Positions 1-16,700 of a DNA stretch of 64,000 bases are shown piece after piece. The DNA lies in the NCBI GenBank assembly GCA_033675545.1, contig JAWDGP010006429.1, forward strand, positions 1,081,001 to 1,145,000, written 5' to 3'. The notes beneath the pieces are model-generated. The model did not search any database and was not told where the DNA came from. It saw only the letters and a program-made list of their open reading frames with translations. The position numbers were made by a program, and so were the translations under genes. The stretch is from Elysia crispata (taxonomy: Eukaryota; Mollusca; Gastropoda; Plakobranchidae). The first letter of the stretch is position 1; every line of letters begins with the position of its first letter.

Positions 1-751
1 GGTTTTAAGGTTTGAAATTGTTTTTATTGGCGCATTTTAATTAACACAGGTTACGTCTAAATTCATAAAAGAAATCGTGACACTTATTATCAGAGCTTGA
101 TTCTCTAGGTGATTAAGTTACAAGACATCAAAGATCAATGTACTAGTTCAACTTAGATTAATCTCTGTGACCTTCCACTGCTCTAATGAATAGCAGCAGC
201 CCGCGCATCCTAGAAGATAAAGAGGGACCTGTTTTATGCGAGTTGATCGGGTAGAGACTTAGGAGCCCCGATGATATTGTTCTGATTAGAGGCGGCAAGC
301 CCAACTGAATCTATTGATTTAAATTAACAAAACGGTCGTTTTGAATTTCACGTTTTCAACTTAAAATATAAAATATGAAAAAAAGAAAAAAAAAAGCTAG
401 ACTTAATAGTGACAAGAGTAATACACCCGACACGCTTAGTATATTCAATCTTTTGCAAACTAACAAAATTCTTAATGGAGTGTTGTCAAGTAGGCCTTCG
501 AGTTTTGCATATCTCTGTGAATCACCCCTTCCTTTTCCAAACCTCAACTAAGTCTGGTGCCTGTAACCACATAATATATATATATATCGGTGCAAAAACG
601 GGTCATTATCATAGTGATGTATCGAGTGGCTTTTTTTTTTTTTACATATGACTCGAGTGACATCATAGCAGCTGTTGATAGAAATACTGGGTGTAATTTT
701 TTACATAAAAAACATTGCGAATGAATCAGAAACAGTGATGATATCAGCATC

Positions 752-828
752 CATGGCTCTTTGGGGTCAAAGCATCGGTCTTGGTATCATCAGTATCCCT
801 GTTCGATGGTTCGAGCCCCACATTGTCA
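752..828 (+). repeat. possible tRNA-derived fragment
   Basis: GATGGTTCGAGCCCCAC near 812-828 matches the B-box/T-arm consensus. A weak A-box-like TGGCTCTTTGG lies about 55 bases upstream. No complete cloverleaf is evident. Confidence 0.25.
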
Positions 829-1011
829 GCTTTGAGTTTAAAATCGCATCTAGTAAATTCCGACCTGCACGTATGAAGCTTACAGTTTGATATAATTATG
901 CAAAGCTGCTTGAGATAACTGGGTTGTAAACCAGTTATAGCAAACAAAAACAAGGAAACTATCCTCCCTTTTATCTATCTTCTCTCACACTCTCTCTCAT
1001 TCTCTCTCTCG

Positions 1012-1538
1012 ATCTATCTATCTATCTACCTATCTATCTATCTATCTATATATCTATCTATCTATCTATCTAGCTTTAGACTTAACCACAAAAAATCAGC
1101 CGCAACTTTAAGTGAATTCATGTGGAAACTTAAGGAATCAAAAACCGAATACCACTTATCATGGGATGTAATCGAAAGAGCGCAGCCATAGTCAGCAGCA
1201 ACAAACAAATGCAACCTTTGCATAGCAGAGAAATATTTCATTCTAAAAACAAAACCAAGCCTCAACAAAAGAAGGGAAATATTTTCATCGTGCCCCCACA
1301 AAAAGAAACATTTACTACAAAACTACCAGTGGCCCGGAAACGAAAAAAGCAGCACAAGGTCGGAACGGCAACCGAACACACCTCAGTCATACCCGAAGAG
1401 AGCGGAGGATAGGCGACACCTTTGTCCTCCGTTTAAAACATAAATGTAGTATGAAGAGAATTTAAGGTAAGATCTTCTATATCTATGAAATGCTCCCACA
1501 GTTGAGCACTCTTATCAATTATTCCAACTTATCTCAAA

Positions 1539-1589
<51 letters not shown>

Positions 1590-1600
1590 GTTATCTATCT
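1012..1600. repeat. two (ATCT)n microsatellites
   Basis: ATCT arrays lie at about 1012-1072 and 1541-1600. Between them is AT-rich sequence containing an 83-codon ORF (1161-1412) with no recognisable domain. Confidence 0.9.
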
Positions 1601-2548
1601 TTTCTCTGTTAATAGCCTTTTCATTCAGTCATAACACAATTTTTTTTTAGAGAAAAAGTGAAATACAATGACTTCGTTGTAATTTCTAGGTTTCAGTATT
1701 GATGTATCCCACCGTAGATATGTACATAATTATTCTGTGCACTGCGCCTACACATTTTTATAAATTTCTGATTACCCTATCGATACTTTGCTGGGATAAT
1801 GGCCCATAATGTCATAATACTATTAAGCCTCCGCAAACACTGCTCTACCCTTTCTAAACTTACTAGTACGCTACAAGGGCTATGCAAAGGAGTATTTTGA
1901 GCTTTCCTTATTTAAAAAAATGTTTTTCGTCATTTTCCTCCTTGTCATCCTTTTTTTTTGTATGAAATACAGAATAATTAATGGTTAGATTTTAGTTCTT
2001 TTGTACTTTTATTTTGGAGGCACTAAATGTAAAATTTAGTAAATGGGAGCGACGCAAAACAAAATCGAAAAACATGAGTGTATGTGGTGAGAGAAAGAGA
2101 GAAATAAGGAGAGAAATAAGGTTAGAACGAGAGGTTAGTAGAAGCTGTTGGCAGGGAGATGCAGAGACTTTGAAGTGTAGACAGATAAACCTAAGCGCCA
2201 TAAACAAGTAAAGAGAGCGATATTTTTAAGGATCACGGGTATTACTGATAATGTTTGCTCGGTAATGCCGCGCAGTTTGCTCATCGTTTGGCGAGTTTGC
2301 CAATCCAAAAACTGCTCGCCAAGCGGCCCAGCGTACTCGTTTTTTTATTTATTTTTTTTTTTTTTGGCACGTTTCCTCCTGTCGTATTATAGCACGAAGA
2401 GGACCAGTTATTGATGTTGGGAGAAATAATTCTGATGCGGCAAGAAACAGGGTGAGGAAATAGTTGAGATTGTGAGACGGCGAGATTCGGACCGATTAAA
2501 CAAAAATGGCGAAAGATAAAGATGGATAGAAAGATAGATAGTTAAAGG

Positions 2549-4835
<2,287 letters not shown>

Positions 4836-4923
<88 letters not shown>

Positions 4924-4944
4924 TGTGTAATAGTAATTGTAAGT

Positions 4945-4996
<52 letters not shown>

Positions 4997-5010
4997 CAGT
5001 AGTAGTTGTT

Positions 5011-5093
<83 letters not shown>

Positions 5094-5122
5094 GGTTTTG
5101 GTTGTGGTTCTTGTATGAGTAG
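4836..5122. repeat. (AGT)n microsatellite with short interruptions
   Basis: Three AGT blocks are separated by TTGTGTAATAGTAATTGTAA and CAGTAGTAGTTGT-type interruptions, and end in GGT units. Confidence 0.95.
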
Positions 5123-6233
5123 TAGTACAAGTAGTATGAGAGGAGTAGTTGCAGTTGTAATAACTATGCCAACAATAATAATAGTTATAATGATCACAGA
5201 ATTTGATATCGCTATAGCTTATGACGCTCTGCTTTCAGCCTCTAATGATAAAGTTGTATGCAGCGTATTCTAATGATCACTGTAACAAGTCGAACAAACC
5301 ATTTTTTCCGCCCGATTTCTTAAATAAATTTATATAAATAAAACTGGTCATTAAAATTTAACTGGAAGAAGAAAATAAAAGAACTCCTCATTTTAAAAAT
5401 TCTTTCACTTTTTTTTTTGTTTCGATTTATATATCTTGTTATTTCGTCTTTCCTCGGCGGTTATTAGTGTTTCAAAGGAGAAACACTACAATTTGAATGA
5501 GGGAATTATGTTGCATTTCTGTTTCAGTTCTATTATGTCTTTTCAAGAATTTCCGCTCTCAACACAAAGGATGTTTGAAGCCTTGCAAATCTTTTGTTGC
5601 TTTGCTTTGCTCTGATCTGCCGCTTGCAATAGGCATTTGAACATTTACGTAACTTTAACGGAAGATTGTTCAAAGAGTTCCTAATGATGAGAAAATCTTT
5701 AGCATTGTTGATTTCAGCCTTCTAAAAACCAGTTTAAAAAAGAAGGCTTAAGCTTCATTTTTTTTTTATAAAGTTATTCTTAGCTCGCGCGATAAAGTAA
5801 AAACAGTTATATCATTTTAATGTCCAACACTTGTCTCATGACAGTTTAAATGTCTCAGTTTTGTTTGCATGCTCACAATTAATATTTTCGTTATGATTTC
5901 TTCATTATAAATGAAATTTAGAGAAAGCCGACTTACTATTTATGTTTTGTGGTAAAACTTGAAACCTCTTTATCACAAACAAGTTCGTATTTTGCAAAGT
6001 AAAACTATTTTCAACGGCAGAGACTTTTGGTCCGTTAATCTAAGACTTCAAGAGGTTTCGCTACACTTCCTCTGAATCAATAACCATTCTTATGTCTCGA
6101 AAGCTTAATATGCAATTTTTTAGACACAAGCGGGCACAAGTTAAAAGAACAAAATAAAGCGGATAAGGAAGAAATAGAGTCGAAGCAGACAAAGAATTGA
6201 AGAAAAGTAAGTGAAAGAAAAAGGTTATGCAGA
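5123..6233. other. no gene seen
   Basis: AT-rich unique sequence with short chance ORFs only. Confidence 0.6.
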
Positions 6234-6754
<521 letters not shown>

Positions 6755-8021
6755 TAAAAAGATGAGAGAAAAGAAAAAAAAGGACAAGAAAGAGAGACAA
6801 ACAGATAGACAGACAGAGGAAAAAGACAGAGACAGACAGAATGAATGAAACAAAGTGAGGCAGGTAGACATAAAAGTATTTTAAAGAGTCTTATAAATCA
6901 CAAAAATATATGAAGCCAGTAGGAAATTACATAAAAAAATTTAAGAAGTACAAATAACGGACGGTTAATTGGAAAACGGAAAGGCAAATAAAGGAAGGAG
7001 GACGATTTAAGAGTATTACAATATTTCAACAAAAATTAATCCGAGGATTTTTTTTTTTACTGCTTCGTTCACATTTTGTCTGGGTGGCTCTTAGGTCTCT
7101 GGACATGTACTTCTGGATGATCTCTAAAAAGATGACTTTGTGCACAGAATCAAAGTGACACATTATTAATTTTGTACTGCCTGAAAGCGGAAGAAACTAT
7201 TCGGAACATCGCGCTCTTCGATGACATTATAATTATGTCATTATAGCTTTCTTCAATGTCACGCACCATTTGCGATTAGCAACAGTCCAAACGGGGCTAT
7301 GTTTTCAAAATTAAAAAAATGGAAAAAAAAAAACGAAAGAATAAAATTGAGCACCTTCTCGTTATCTCTCGTACCAGGATGTAGGTCTAGATTATTCGTC
7401 ACTCTGGTAAACTTTGACTGTTCTTTAGCGAAAAAAACCCCTGCGTGATTCATAATAATATTGTTTTAACAATAATCCATTCGGTCTGATTGTTGATTTA
7501 AGGATAATCGAATCAGTGCCTTGAACAATCAGTCTGAAAATAATCGCGGTTAATTATTATCTCCAACACGCGGCTGGTATAGGTCGCGACGAATATTCAA
7601 GTATTTTTATTTGTTCTTCTTTTTGTTATGATTTGTTTATTTATGTGCAAATTTTATGATTTTTAACTCATCACCTGTAATCTATCCGATTAACTGCGAC
7701 TATCTCAAGCGAGTAATCGAAAGAATAAATTATTAATCTTGTTTTGAGGAGATAATCTTGTTTGGTTTCTTATTTAGCTGGCCCCGTATTAAGAGCTGTG
7801 TAATGGGTGTTCTCCGAGAATTCCCTGAAAGTAGAATGTCACAGGCAGACATCACCAGAGAAAAGGTTTTGGGCGATGAAAAATGGTATTGCGAGGAAAT
7901 GGGACATAATCACGAGCGGCCATCCTCTTTAGTGTCTGGACAGCTTACAAGAGAGGTAAAGACACAGTTGTGTCAGACAAAAAGAAACAGACGCAGTAGC
8001 TTTTTTCCTTGAAGTAGCGCG

Positions 8022-8099
<78 letters not shown>
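8022..8099. repeat. (AAT)n microsatellite
   Basis: About 26 uninterrupted AAT units. Confidence 0.97.
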
Positions 8100-8448
8100 T
8101 TAAATAAATAAAAGCCATTTTATAGTCTAGACAGGAACCAATTTTGTCTTCTCCTGAACACGTTGGGTTTTTTCGTAAAGAAAGATGGTCGGATCAATCT
8201 AGTTTCCATTGAGAGTGAGCAGTGTGAAACAGCAACAGCACGCGCACGAGTTCTTACTGATGATTTTCTTGTAACTGCATAATAAATTATAATCCCCAGG
8301 CAAAGGCCAGCAAATGCTTGAGGTTTTTTAAGCAAGCAATAATGGCCTGGCTTAATTCTATTTTGCAAGTTTGGTTTGTCAAAAAGGCATGTTTCATTAT
8401 CTTTTTCTGGATAGTTGTTCATTACGGTCTTTATAAATCTACCTCTCT

Positions 8449-8579
<131 letters not shown>

Positions 8580-11529
8580 TTAATACATCTCTTTACCTTA
8601 TTTTCTATCATGTTTATAGGCTAGGTTTGGCGTAATTCAACTTCACTTTTTTTGTGTACGTCCAAAGACAAGGGTAAAAACCGAAGGTTTTTCACTCTGG
8701 TTGGAGCTGAACTTTTTTTTTTTGTCCCTGACCCAGATTTCTCGAATACAAGATCTAAAAATCTTTCATTAAAATACTAAGGTAAAACAAAGAAAAGAAA
8801 GAAACTAAGGCCATAGGTAGCTTTTTCAGAACTCTTTTTTTAAATAACGTAGCGACTTTTACTGTCTCCGAGTACACCTCAAAATCAATGTCCAGACATT
8901 GAGATTTAAGAAGGCCAGCTTCACGTGTTGAAGTAAATCAATGAACATAGAGCCCTCATTTTTAGTTCATGACAAACTTTAATTAAATGTTGTGTTGTCC
9001 GTATTATTAGCTCCATTATATCATAATGTTTTCGTAAATTAAAAAATTAGCCCTACCAAATAGAATTAAGATCAATAGCACTTTATGAACTTTTAAGCAA
9101 TAAACGATTAATAGTCTATAAGGATATACAGCCGATTCTGTACTTTCTCGTTCTATTTAAGATTTCTCGACACGTATAATATAAGGTTATCAATACCCTC
9201 AAAAATAATGTCTGAAGCTGCACTGGCTTAACAGTTCATTATCAGGTAAGCTTAAATAAATTCATAGTTATGAATGGTCGCGCGGCAGTTCAATTTTAAA
9301 CACTTTTTGACGAATTTCATAACTTCAAATAAGCGTTTTAAAGGATCTTGAAATAGATTTGGAAACAGCAGATTCCCCATCAGTTAACTGTAGGCCTACA
9401 ATTTTGACATATATGAGTTGAGTTTTTAATGACCCTATGTATGAAAACTTAGTATAAATTGGACTTTAACATTTCGAGATAAAAACGAAATAGTGTGCAA
9501 GGTTGAGATGAAATAATAAGGCTATTGTCAAATCAGCTGTCTGTAATGTTGGAAGAAAAAAAGGGCCCTTTGGGATAAAGAAAAGAATGATTCTTTTTAA
9601 CTGCTCTTTGCCTTATATACATCCCACTACAGCATAAAATGAATTTTTTTCTAGATTTTTAAGGTTGAGTTCTGTGTCTCAATTGTCTTACTTTACATTA
9701 TGCACAAACTGCGCAAATCATACAAATCCTTAAGACAAGATATTTTTGATAGCATTACAGCATGTCATTTAATAGAAATGTGCATGTGATGTAAAACAAA
9801 TTTTCTGATCAAAGTTTTTGTGGTTTTCTTTGGTATTGTTATTCAAAGAAACGAAACGTTCATTTACATATTTCTTATAATATTTTTTAAGAAAATACGC
9901 GGCAAGATTCAAAATAAAAATTTACCTAAGCCTGTCCTTCATATTTCTTCAAAATACTCATCATTGAATCCATTATCAAACCTTTAAGCATTTAAAACAA
10001 TCTATTCACTCGAAACTAAGGTTTCAATAATATTTCTTTGTGCAAACTCTAAGGAAATCTCAGAGAAATCGGAAATACTCGAAGGCGGATAGGTTATAAA
10101 TTTATTGAGTATTGGCAGAGTTCATTTGGTTTTATCCTCCAAAGTTAGAATTACTCGATGTGTAAATACTAAACAGAAGGCATCCAAACATGCGCCCATC
10201 TTAGTTCCATTTCCAATACTATTTCAAACATCATTATCAGAGATTTTGAGTTATTCCAGGAACTGAAAACATTTAAATTAATGCTGTGTAGTCCTACTTT
10301 CACACTAGTGCAAGTTATAAAACCTTGAATTTGGTCGACCAACATCGATTTCAAATTAGCTTGAAATATAAAAGCTAGAACGGCGTGTATAGCAATAAGT
10401 TGGGAAAATTCGTACAGTAGAAACGAGGTGCTATTTTAGCATTTTTAAATACACAACTATGTATGACTGAAGGCAAAATCTTCAACGTTTAACACTATTT
10501 TTTTTTTGTTCCTCACAATGCTCTTTAGTTTTTGGCCCTGTCCAACCAAAAGGAATTTGAGATAGTGAGGGTTTTTTTTTTCCACTCAGCAGTTGAGAGT
10601 TTAAAAAAAAATGAGATCGATTAAGTGGTCAGTAAGGCAACGAATCTTTATTCCTATTTCATTAAGTGATAACGTTTTGATTGCAGAGCTCTACGTCTGA
10701 TAAAATGTGACAAATTATGGCAAGTTCCTTTGAGATCTATTTTGTCCGAAGTACATCGTTCAAGCACTTTTATTATTTTTACTTTTCAAATCACAGAGAA
10801 ACCAAAATATATTAAACAGGAAGTTGCAGTTAAATAATAGATTTGTTTTGTTAAACTTCCCCCTTGCAGTCTTATCAGGGAACTCGATGCCAAAAATTTG
10901 CACGAAATAAAACAACATTGCATTACATTTTTGTTTTTCATTTTTCTAAGAGACAAGGTTAACGATCATCATTTCATCAAAAACTTCCTGTAAGAATTTT
11001 TCTACTCAATTACTAATCATGAAAGCAGTCGCCCGTATGGTGTGAATTCTTTAGAGGCAGTCGGGTGGGGTTTGAAGATGCTAATATTTCTAACGTATTC
11101 GAGATTAGACATTGCTGCGTCATATAATCGATAAAGCGCAGGACAAGAACGTCGCGTTTCCGCGTTACTTATTTTCAGCAGCGGAGTGGAGAGATGCGTT
11201 TCGGCGGTCAATATCTTTCACTCTAGTAGAGTCCATTCCATTCCTGAGATCCGAGCCGCTAAAGTGAATTACAAGTCATAGCAGCTCATATCATCTCTCG
11301 TTTCATCACATCTCAGGTTACCGAAATCACGAACCCCTCACATAAATCAGCTTTTACTTTAATCTCCATTAATCACACGGATCTCAAGTGAACGAAATTA
11401 AAAGATCACGTAGATGTCACCGGCGCCGACCCGATTTTTTCCTTGATGCTGCTGGCTGTGATACTTCTGTCTCATCCATTTTAATCAACACCCTTTCACT
11501 CTCAATCCGCAAATACCAAATCTCTTTAT

Positions 11530-11828
<299 letters not shown>

Positions 11829-13584
11829 CATTCAATACAAAGTAAGACCGAGTTTCATTAGTAAACACGCTCTTCACATGTTCATGTATTTGTCACTAAT
11901 CAAATAGAAAGCTTCTACGCTTATAAGGAATATAATTAGGTCGACTATTACTGTGGTTCATTTTTTTAGCTCAGTACCCATTTATTTTGTTTAAATAAAT
12001 TTTCTCTACAATAAGGGATGTAGAAAAGATCTAGTACAGAGAGATTATCTTTATGTTGATGCTTGCCCTCTAAAGCCAATGAAATGGCGCTGGTTTAAAG
12101 TAAAATTAAAATAGAAGAAAAATAATTGATCCGAAAAAAAAAATATAAAAGTATAGGAAAAACAGAAAAAGAAAGAAAAAATGAGGTATAGCATCTGAAT
12201 AAAAGTAAATATCAGTCTGCACTGTTACGTTGATGTCTGGGAACTATAATGGATCTAAACCCTGAGGCCAGAAAGACCAGACAGGCCAATCACGATTTGT
12301 GATCTTTCTTGAAAGCACGAGGACACTACAAAGAACTTTTTATAGCCAATATTTGTCTAGAGGCAAACACGGAAAGACTGAGTTCAGAATATAAACCATC
12401 TCCATCAATAATGGAATTTCACTTTTTTCTGAATAAAAGCAGTAAGTATGCTTTGAATAGGATTTATTAAAAGAAAGGCAGTAGGTGGCGAACGAAGAGA
12501 AGGGAAAAGCACAATAAAGAAATCTTCACCTCTACCTTCAAAGAATAGAACGAGAAATTTGTTTATATACCACTACTAATATTAAATCAAACAAAAAAGA
12601 AGTGTTTATTCGCAATGGTAACGTTTGTTTTCACAGAAATTACTCTAACTGGAAAGCTACCTGTAAGACAAACAAATAAGAAGGCGCGAGTACAACGATT
12701 CATTTGAGAGCGAACGCAAGCCGATCTTAATGTATATGATAAAGATCTCAGTCGAAGCTCCAGATATTAGCAGTCTCCTTCTATAATTAGAATCAGAGTG
12801 AAAACAAGATGAGTTGTAGGCTCAAGCTACGAGGGCTAAAATGACGTTGTAATGGATAATGTATCTCAAAATGTCTACCGTGTCGTCTATCGCTTAGTAA
12901 CATAAGATTTAGATAACGTGGGGAACAATGGAAGTTGTTGTTTGCTCTCTGTATTTGTGATCATTAGAGTAGAAGAATTAGTGTTTGTAAATATAGCTAC
13001 TGAACATACTAAATGCTAGGCTTGGTTGCGGTTCAGAAGCAATTAAAGATAACATTAAGGTAATAATGACTGAATTGGGAAGAAGTCTCGAAAAATGAAA
13101 AAAGCGGTGGAATTCCAAACAAAGCCGAAAGGCATTCAAGATGGAAAGACAGGAGACTCATAGGATACAACAGGTAATGAGGTTGAGGTGAATGACACCT
13201 TGTGTTGAATGTGTTTAGAACGAAGTGACTTTGACAAATGTCTTTACAGCAGGTGAAATGAGGCCAGCTGCTATTGTCACAGGAAAAAATAATTGGCTAC
13301 ATAACTGTTTACACAGGCAGAATGCGTCTATTGCGGCATGATTTACAGACTAACTACACAAGTTGACTCATAGCAACATGCTTTATATCCTCGGCTCGTT
13401 TGGTTTTGTCCTATTTTTGTTTTTGGCTAAGTATTTAAAAAAAAAAACGGTTGCGTCGACCTAAAGCCGTAAAGCAAGAAGTATTGATTTCATCCTTTAG
13501 CAACACAGAGCTAGTTAAGCAGCCTGTTGCCAGCATAATTTTATACAAATCTAAATAAGGAAAGAGAGCACCAGGAATTCAGCG

Positions 13585-13755
13585 GCTAGAAGTTAAGACT
13601 AACGATAAAGAGCTCTCCAGTTCGATCCCTAGCTTAGTCAACCTGGTGGGGGTGGGCGAATTTCATCTAACCAGCATTATTTCTTAGCTTGGTGGAGAGC
13701 CATCGTCTTTGCCTTAGATTCTGCGAAATACTTAGGAGGCTTAAAACTATTGGCA
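13585..13755 (+). repeat. possible degenerate tRNA-derived SINE
   Basis: CCAGTTCGATCCCTAG near 13618 is a B-box/T-arm-like motif. The downstream GGTGGG...CATCTAACC...AATACTTAGGAGG loosely parallels sequence downstream of the 60.3 kb tRNA-like element. The A-box is decayed. The family link is by eye only. Confidence 0.3.
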
Positions 13756-16700
13756 GAACTGGAAGTACACAGAATTCATTTCCTGCAGAGGCCACTAATT
13801 TTTTTAATTATTATTATTATTTGAAAGCTCAGGTTTTCGGTACCACACTTAGCAAATTTTTTCACTAGCACTCCCAGCAAACTGTAAAAAGTTTCAAAGC
13901 ATCAAAAGTTTATGAACGCTTTTGTTTTACTTATTGCATATTCACGTGATTATGTTTATCTCACTTAGAGTTTTCTAGTTCATCCTCGATATTTCTTGAA
14001 CTTCGAAATTGAAAATAACAACAACAAATAAATGTATAAATGGAGATTTAAAAAAGATGTAATTGGCTTTCAGTACAATAATTCATTTCTTTGCTTTATA
14101 TTTATCAGTTGGAAAGTGTTTTTATTTTTCTTGTTTTTTTTTTTTCATTATTTGTTTGGGACCTTATTTCTTCCCCCTCCCCCTTTTTTAATATAATTAG
14201 GGTAAAATTGGCCAGTTGTATTGAAAATTGATTTAGATTGGTCGAAAAACTTTTGCAGAAAAAAATCAGATAAAAAATACCTCTTGATTTCGTACAATTA
14301 ATAATACTTCCACTTTAAACCATACATCTAGCAATAAAATAGACTGCTTAGATATATTTCTAAGATCGGAACCTAGTTAAAATTCGTCGTACAATTTTAC
14401 TTCGTACAAAATGATTGTATCAACAACAACAAAAAGTATTCTCTTACATACCGTTATCCGTTCCAAGTCTGCCGATGATACTTTTTTTTTTTTTAATCAA
14501 ATTAATACTTCTCTACTGCGCGTAGAAATCACTGGATGTAAGAATGAACAGAATCGAGGGCCTAACTTACTGGGCTTTCGAATCTACACCTTGCAAAGAA
14601 TAATGAACTCCACCTGCTTACAAAAAAGGTTAGTTTTATCACGCGTTATCACATTTGTTTTGAAAAAGTAAACATTATCACAAGATTCAAATTTAAGGTG
14701 AAAAACCCTATAGTGAGCTTTACATCCAAGCTGGTGTACACCCTTGGTAATATTTATATGACTTATGTCCACATTGAAAGCAGGGCTAAGAGATGGAGAT
14801 ACGAGAGGATAGCTAAAAATAATAACAAAAAAATAACCTTCTTGCTGGTTTTAGTCTCATCGTTTTGCCATCTCAGATTTTAATGAGTCTAATGCCCTCA
14901 ATCGCCAGTTACAGGTAAGCATTATTTTACTGTGCGAAAATTTTGGCAGTAATTAGTGGCAGTAACTGCAAAGCCAACGATTAGAAGCCATTGTACAAAC
15001 GTGTTGAAATGCTACAGTCATCAGCTAGAGTAATTAATTACATACCGCAAAATACCTCGACAGCTTTGTTTTGTTCTCTGTTTTTAACACCAGTGTCGCG
15101 TGTTTAAAGTGCGTTCCTGTGTAGTAATTAGAAATTGTGTATCACCAGCATTAAGTCGAGATTAATGTCCCAGCATCTCTTTCAGCGAGTCCCATATCTA
15201 GCGTCTAGGCAACCGTGTTTGTTTTTCTGCCTATTGCCCTCCTGATCCTCTGGCTCGCAGAAAGCGGTCTACAACTTTTACTTCGTTGGTGGAGGGTGCT
15301 AGATCTATATAGCAATTTCGGCAGAGTGCTGGGCTGACGTAGTTCCTGGACTATCTGGTAAAGAGGAAGGATCTCATCTTACCAGCCCTGCCCACTAGGC
15401 CTAGACTCTGTGACTGTAGAGGTCACAGCGACGTATTTTTTACCTCTGTGCCTGAAAAATAAACACTTGCATTTCCCTGCGGTGCGCACCGTTTGTGGCC
15501 CAAGAAGGTTAAAATACGAAAGAGGTTGCAGGAACATAATAAACCACCCAACCACTTCTTTGGCCCGAGCAGGGTGTTGGAAAAAGTTACCAACATTGTA
15601 TCACTTGTCATACGAATAATAAATGAAAGAATCAAGAATGTTTGTGTCAGGAGGATAATCGTGATTTCCCAAAAAAATTCATTGCGAAGATGAGGAAAAC
15701 ATCGATATGTAAAATGTAAAAGACGAGTGATGGTTTTATGAGGTGGTTTTGAAAAAGGGATGAGATGAATTGGAGAGAACAGTTAGTATAGGATGAAAGA
15801 AAACAAGAAAAAAAACGACATGCAAGAAGAACATGAAAGAGATTAGAGAACAGGAAAATAAAAGTGGAATTTTCACACGTTACCTTATTTCATGAAGTAA
15901 GTTTTTATTTCCCCTAATCTTTTGAGGAATTTTATAGGGAGTCAAATTGTTATTGAATGGAGACAATAACATGAGAACAGAATAAAGGCTTTTCAGATAC
16001 TGTTTGAAGCCGGGTTGACAGACTTTCTTAACTTGTGGATCTATTTCTTTGCGATTTTGATGTGACTTGCATGGAGGTACAACTTTTATTCCTCAACGGC
16101 ACGACACACTGGCCTCCAAATTTTCCTTTTGCCTTATATAAAAAAAAACCCACAGATAGAATACCCCCAAAACAATTTCTTTTCATTTGGACAATTTCTA
16201 AAAGCTATTTCGCGGCTTGAACGTGCTCGCTATCTGTAGAATGCTTTTGGAAGGAAAGAAAACCGTCACGTTAATTTCATAAAAAAAAATTTCGACTTAA
16301 TGCCCATTTGTTAAGTATAAAAGGCAATAAAAAGATACATCAGATTCGACACAAAAGAAAATGATAACTATGACTTCTGACTCCAGCAATGTCCCATAGG
16401 GCAATGATTAAAATAAGTCCCTTCCCTCAATTACCCCAACCAACTCATCACGATTATCTGTTTTCATCGTCAAGATTACAAAATTATTCCCTCAGCAGCT
16501 TTAAACAAATATTGTTTTGTGATAGTTGGAGAAGTAAAAAAAACACGTTGTCTCAGCATTCAGCTATTTCCGTTCGTCACGTGATTTAGAAACATATTAA
16601 CAAAACTGGATCTGTATTTATTGCATTCCATTATAATTAGTACAAATGTCAGTAAGATTTCAGGTTAAACAAAGAAACTAACAGATAAGCTGATTTATGA

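Noticed and set aside
1161..1412. 83-codon Lys/Gln-rich ORF
   Set aside because: Low complexity, no family match, lies between microsatellites.
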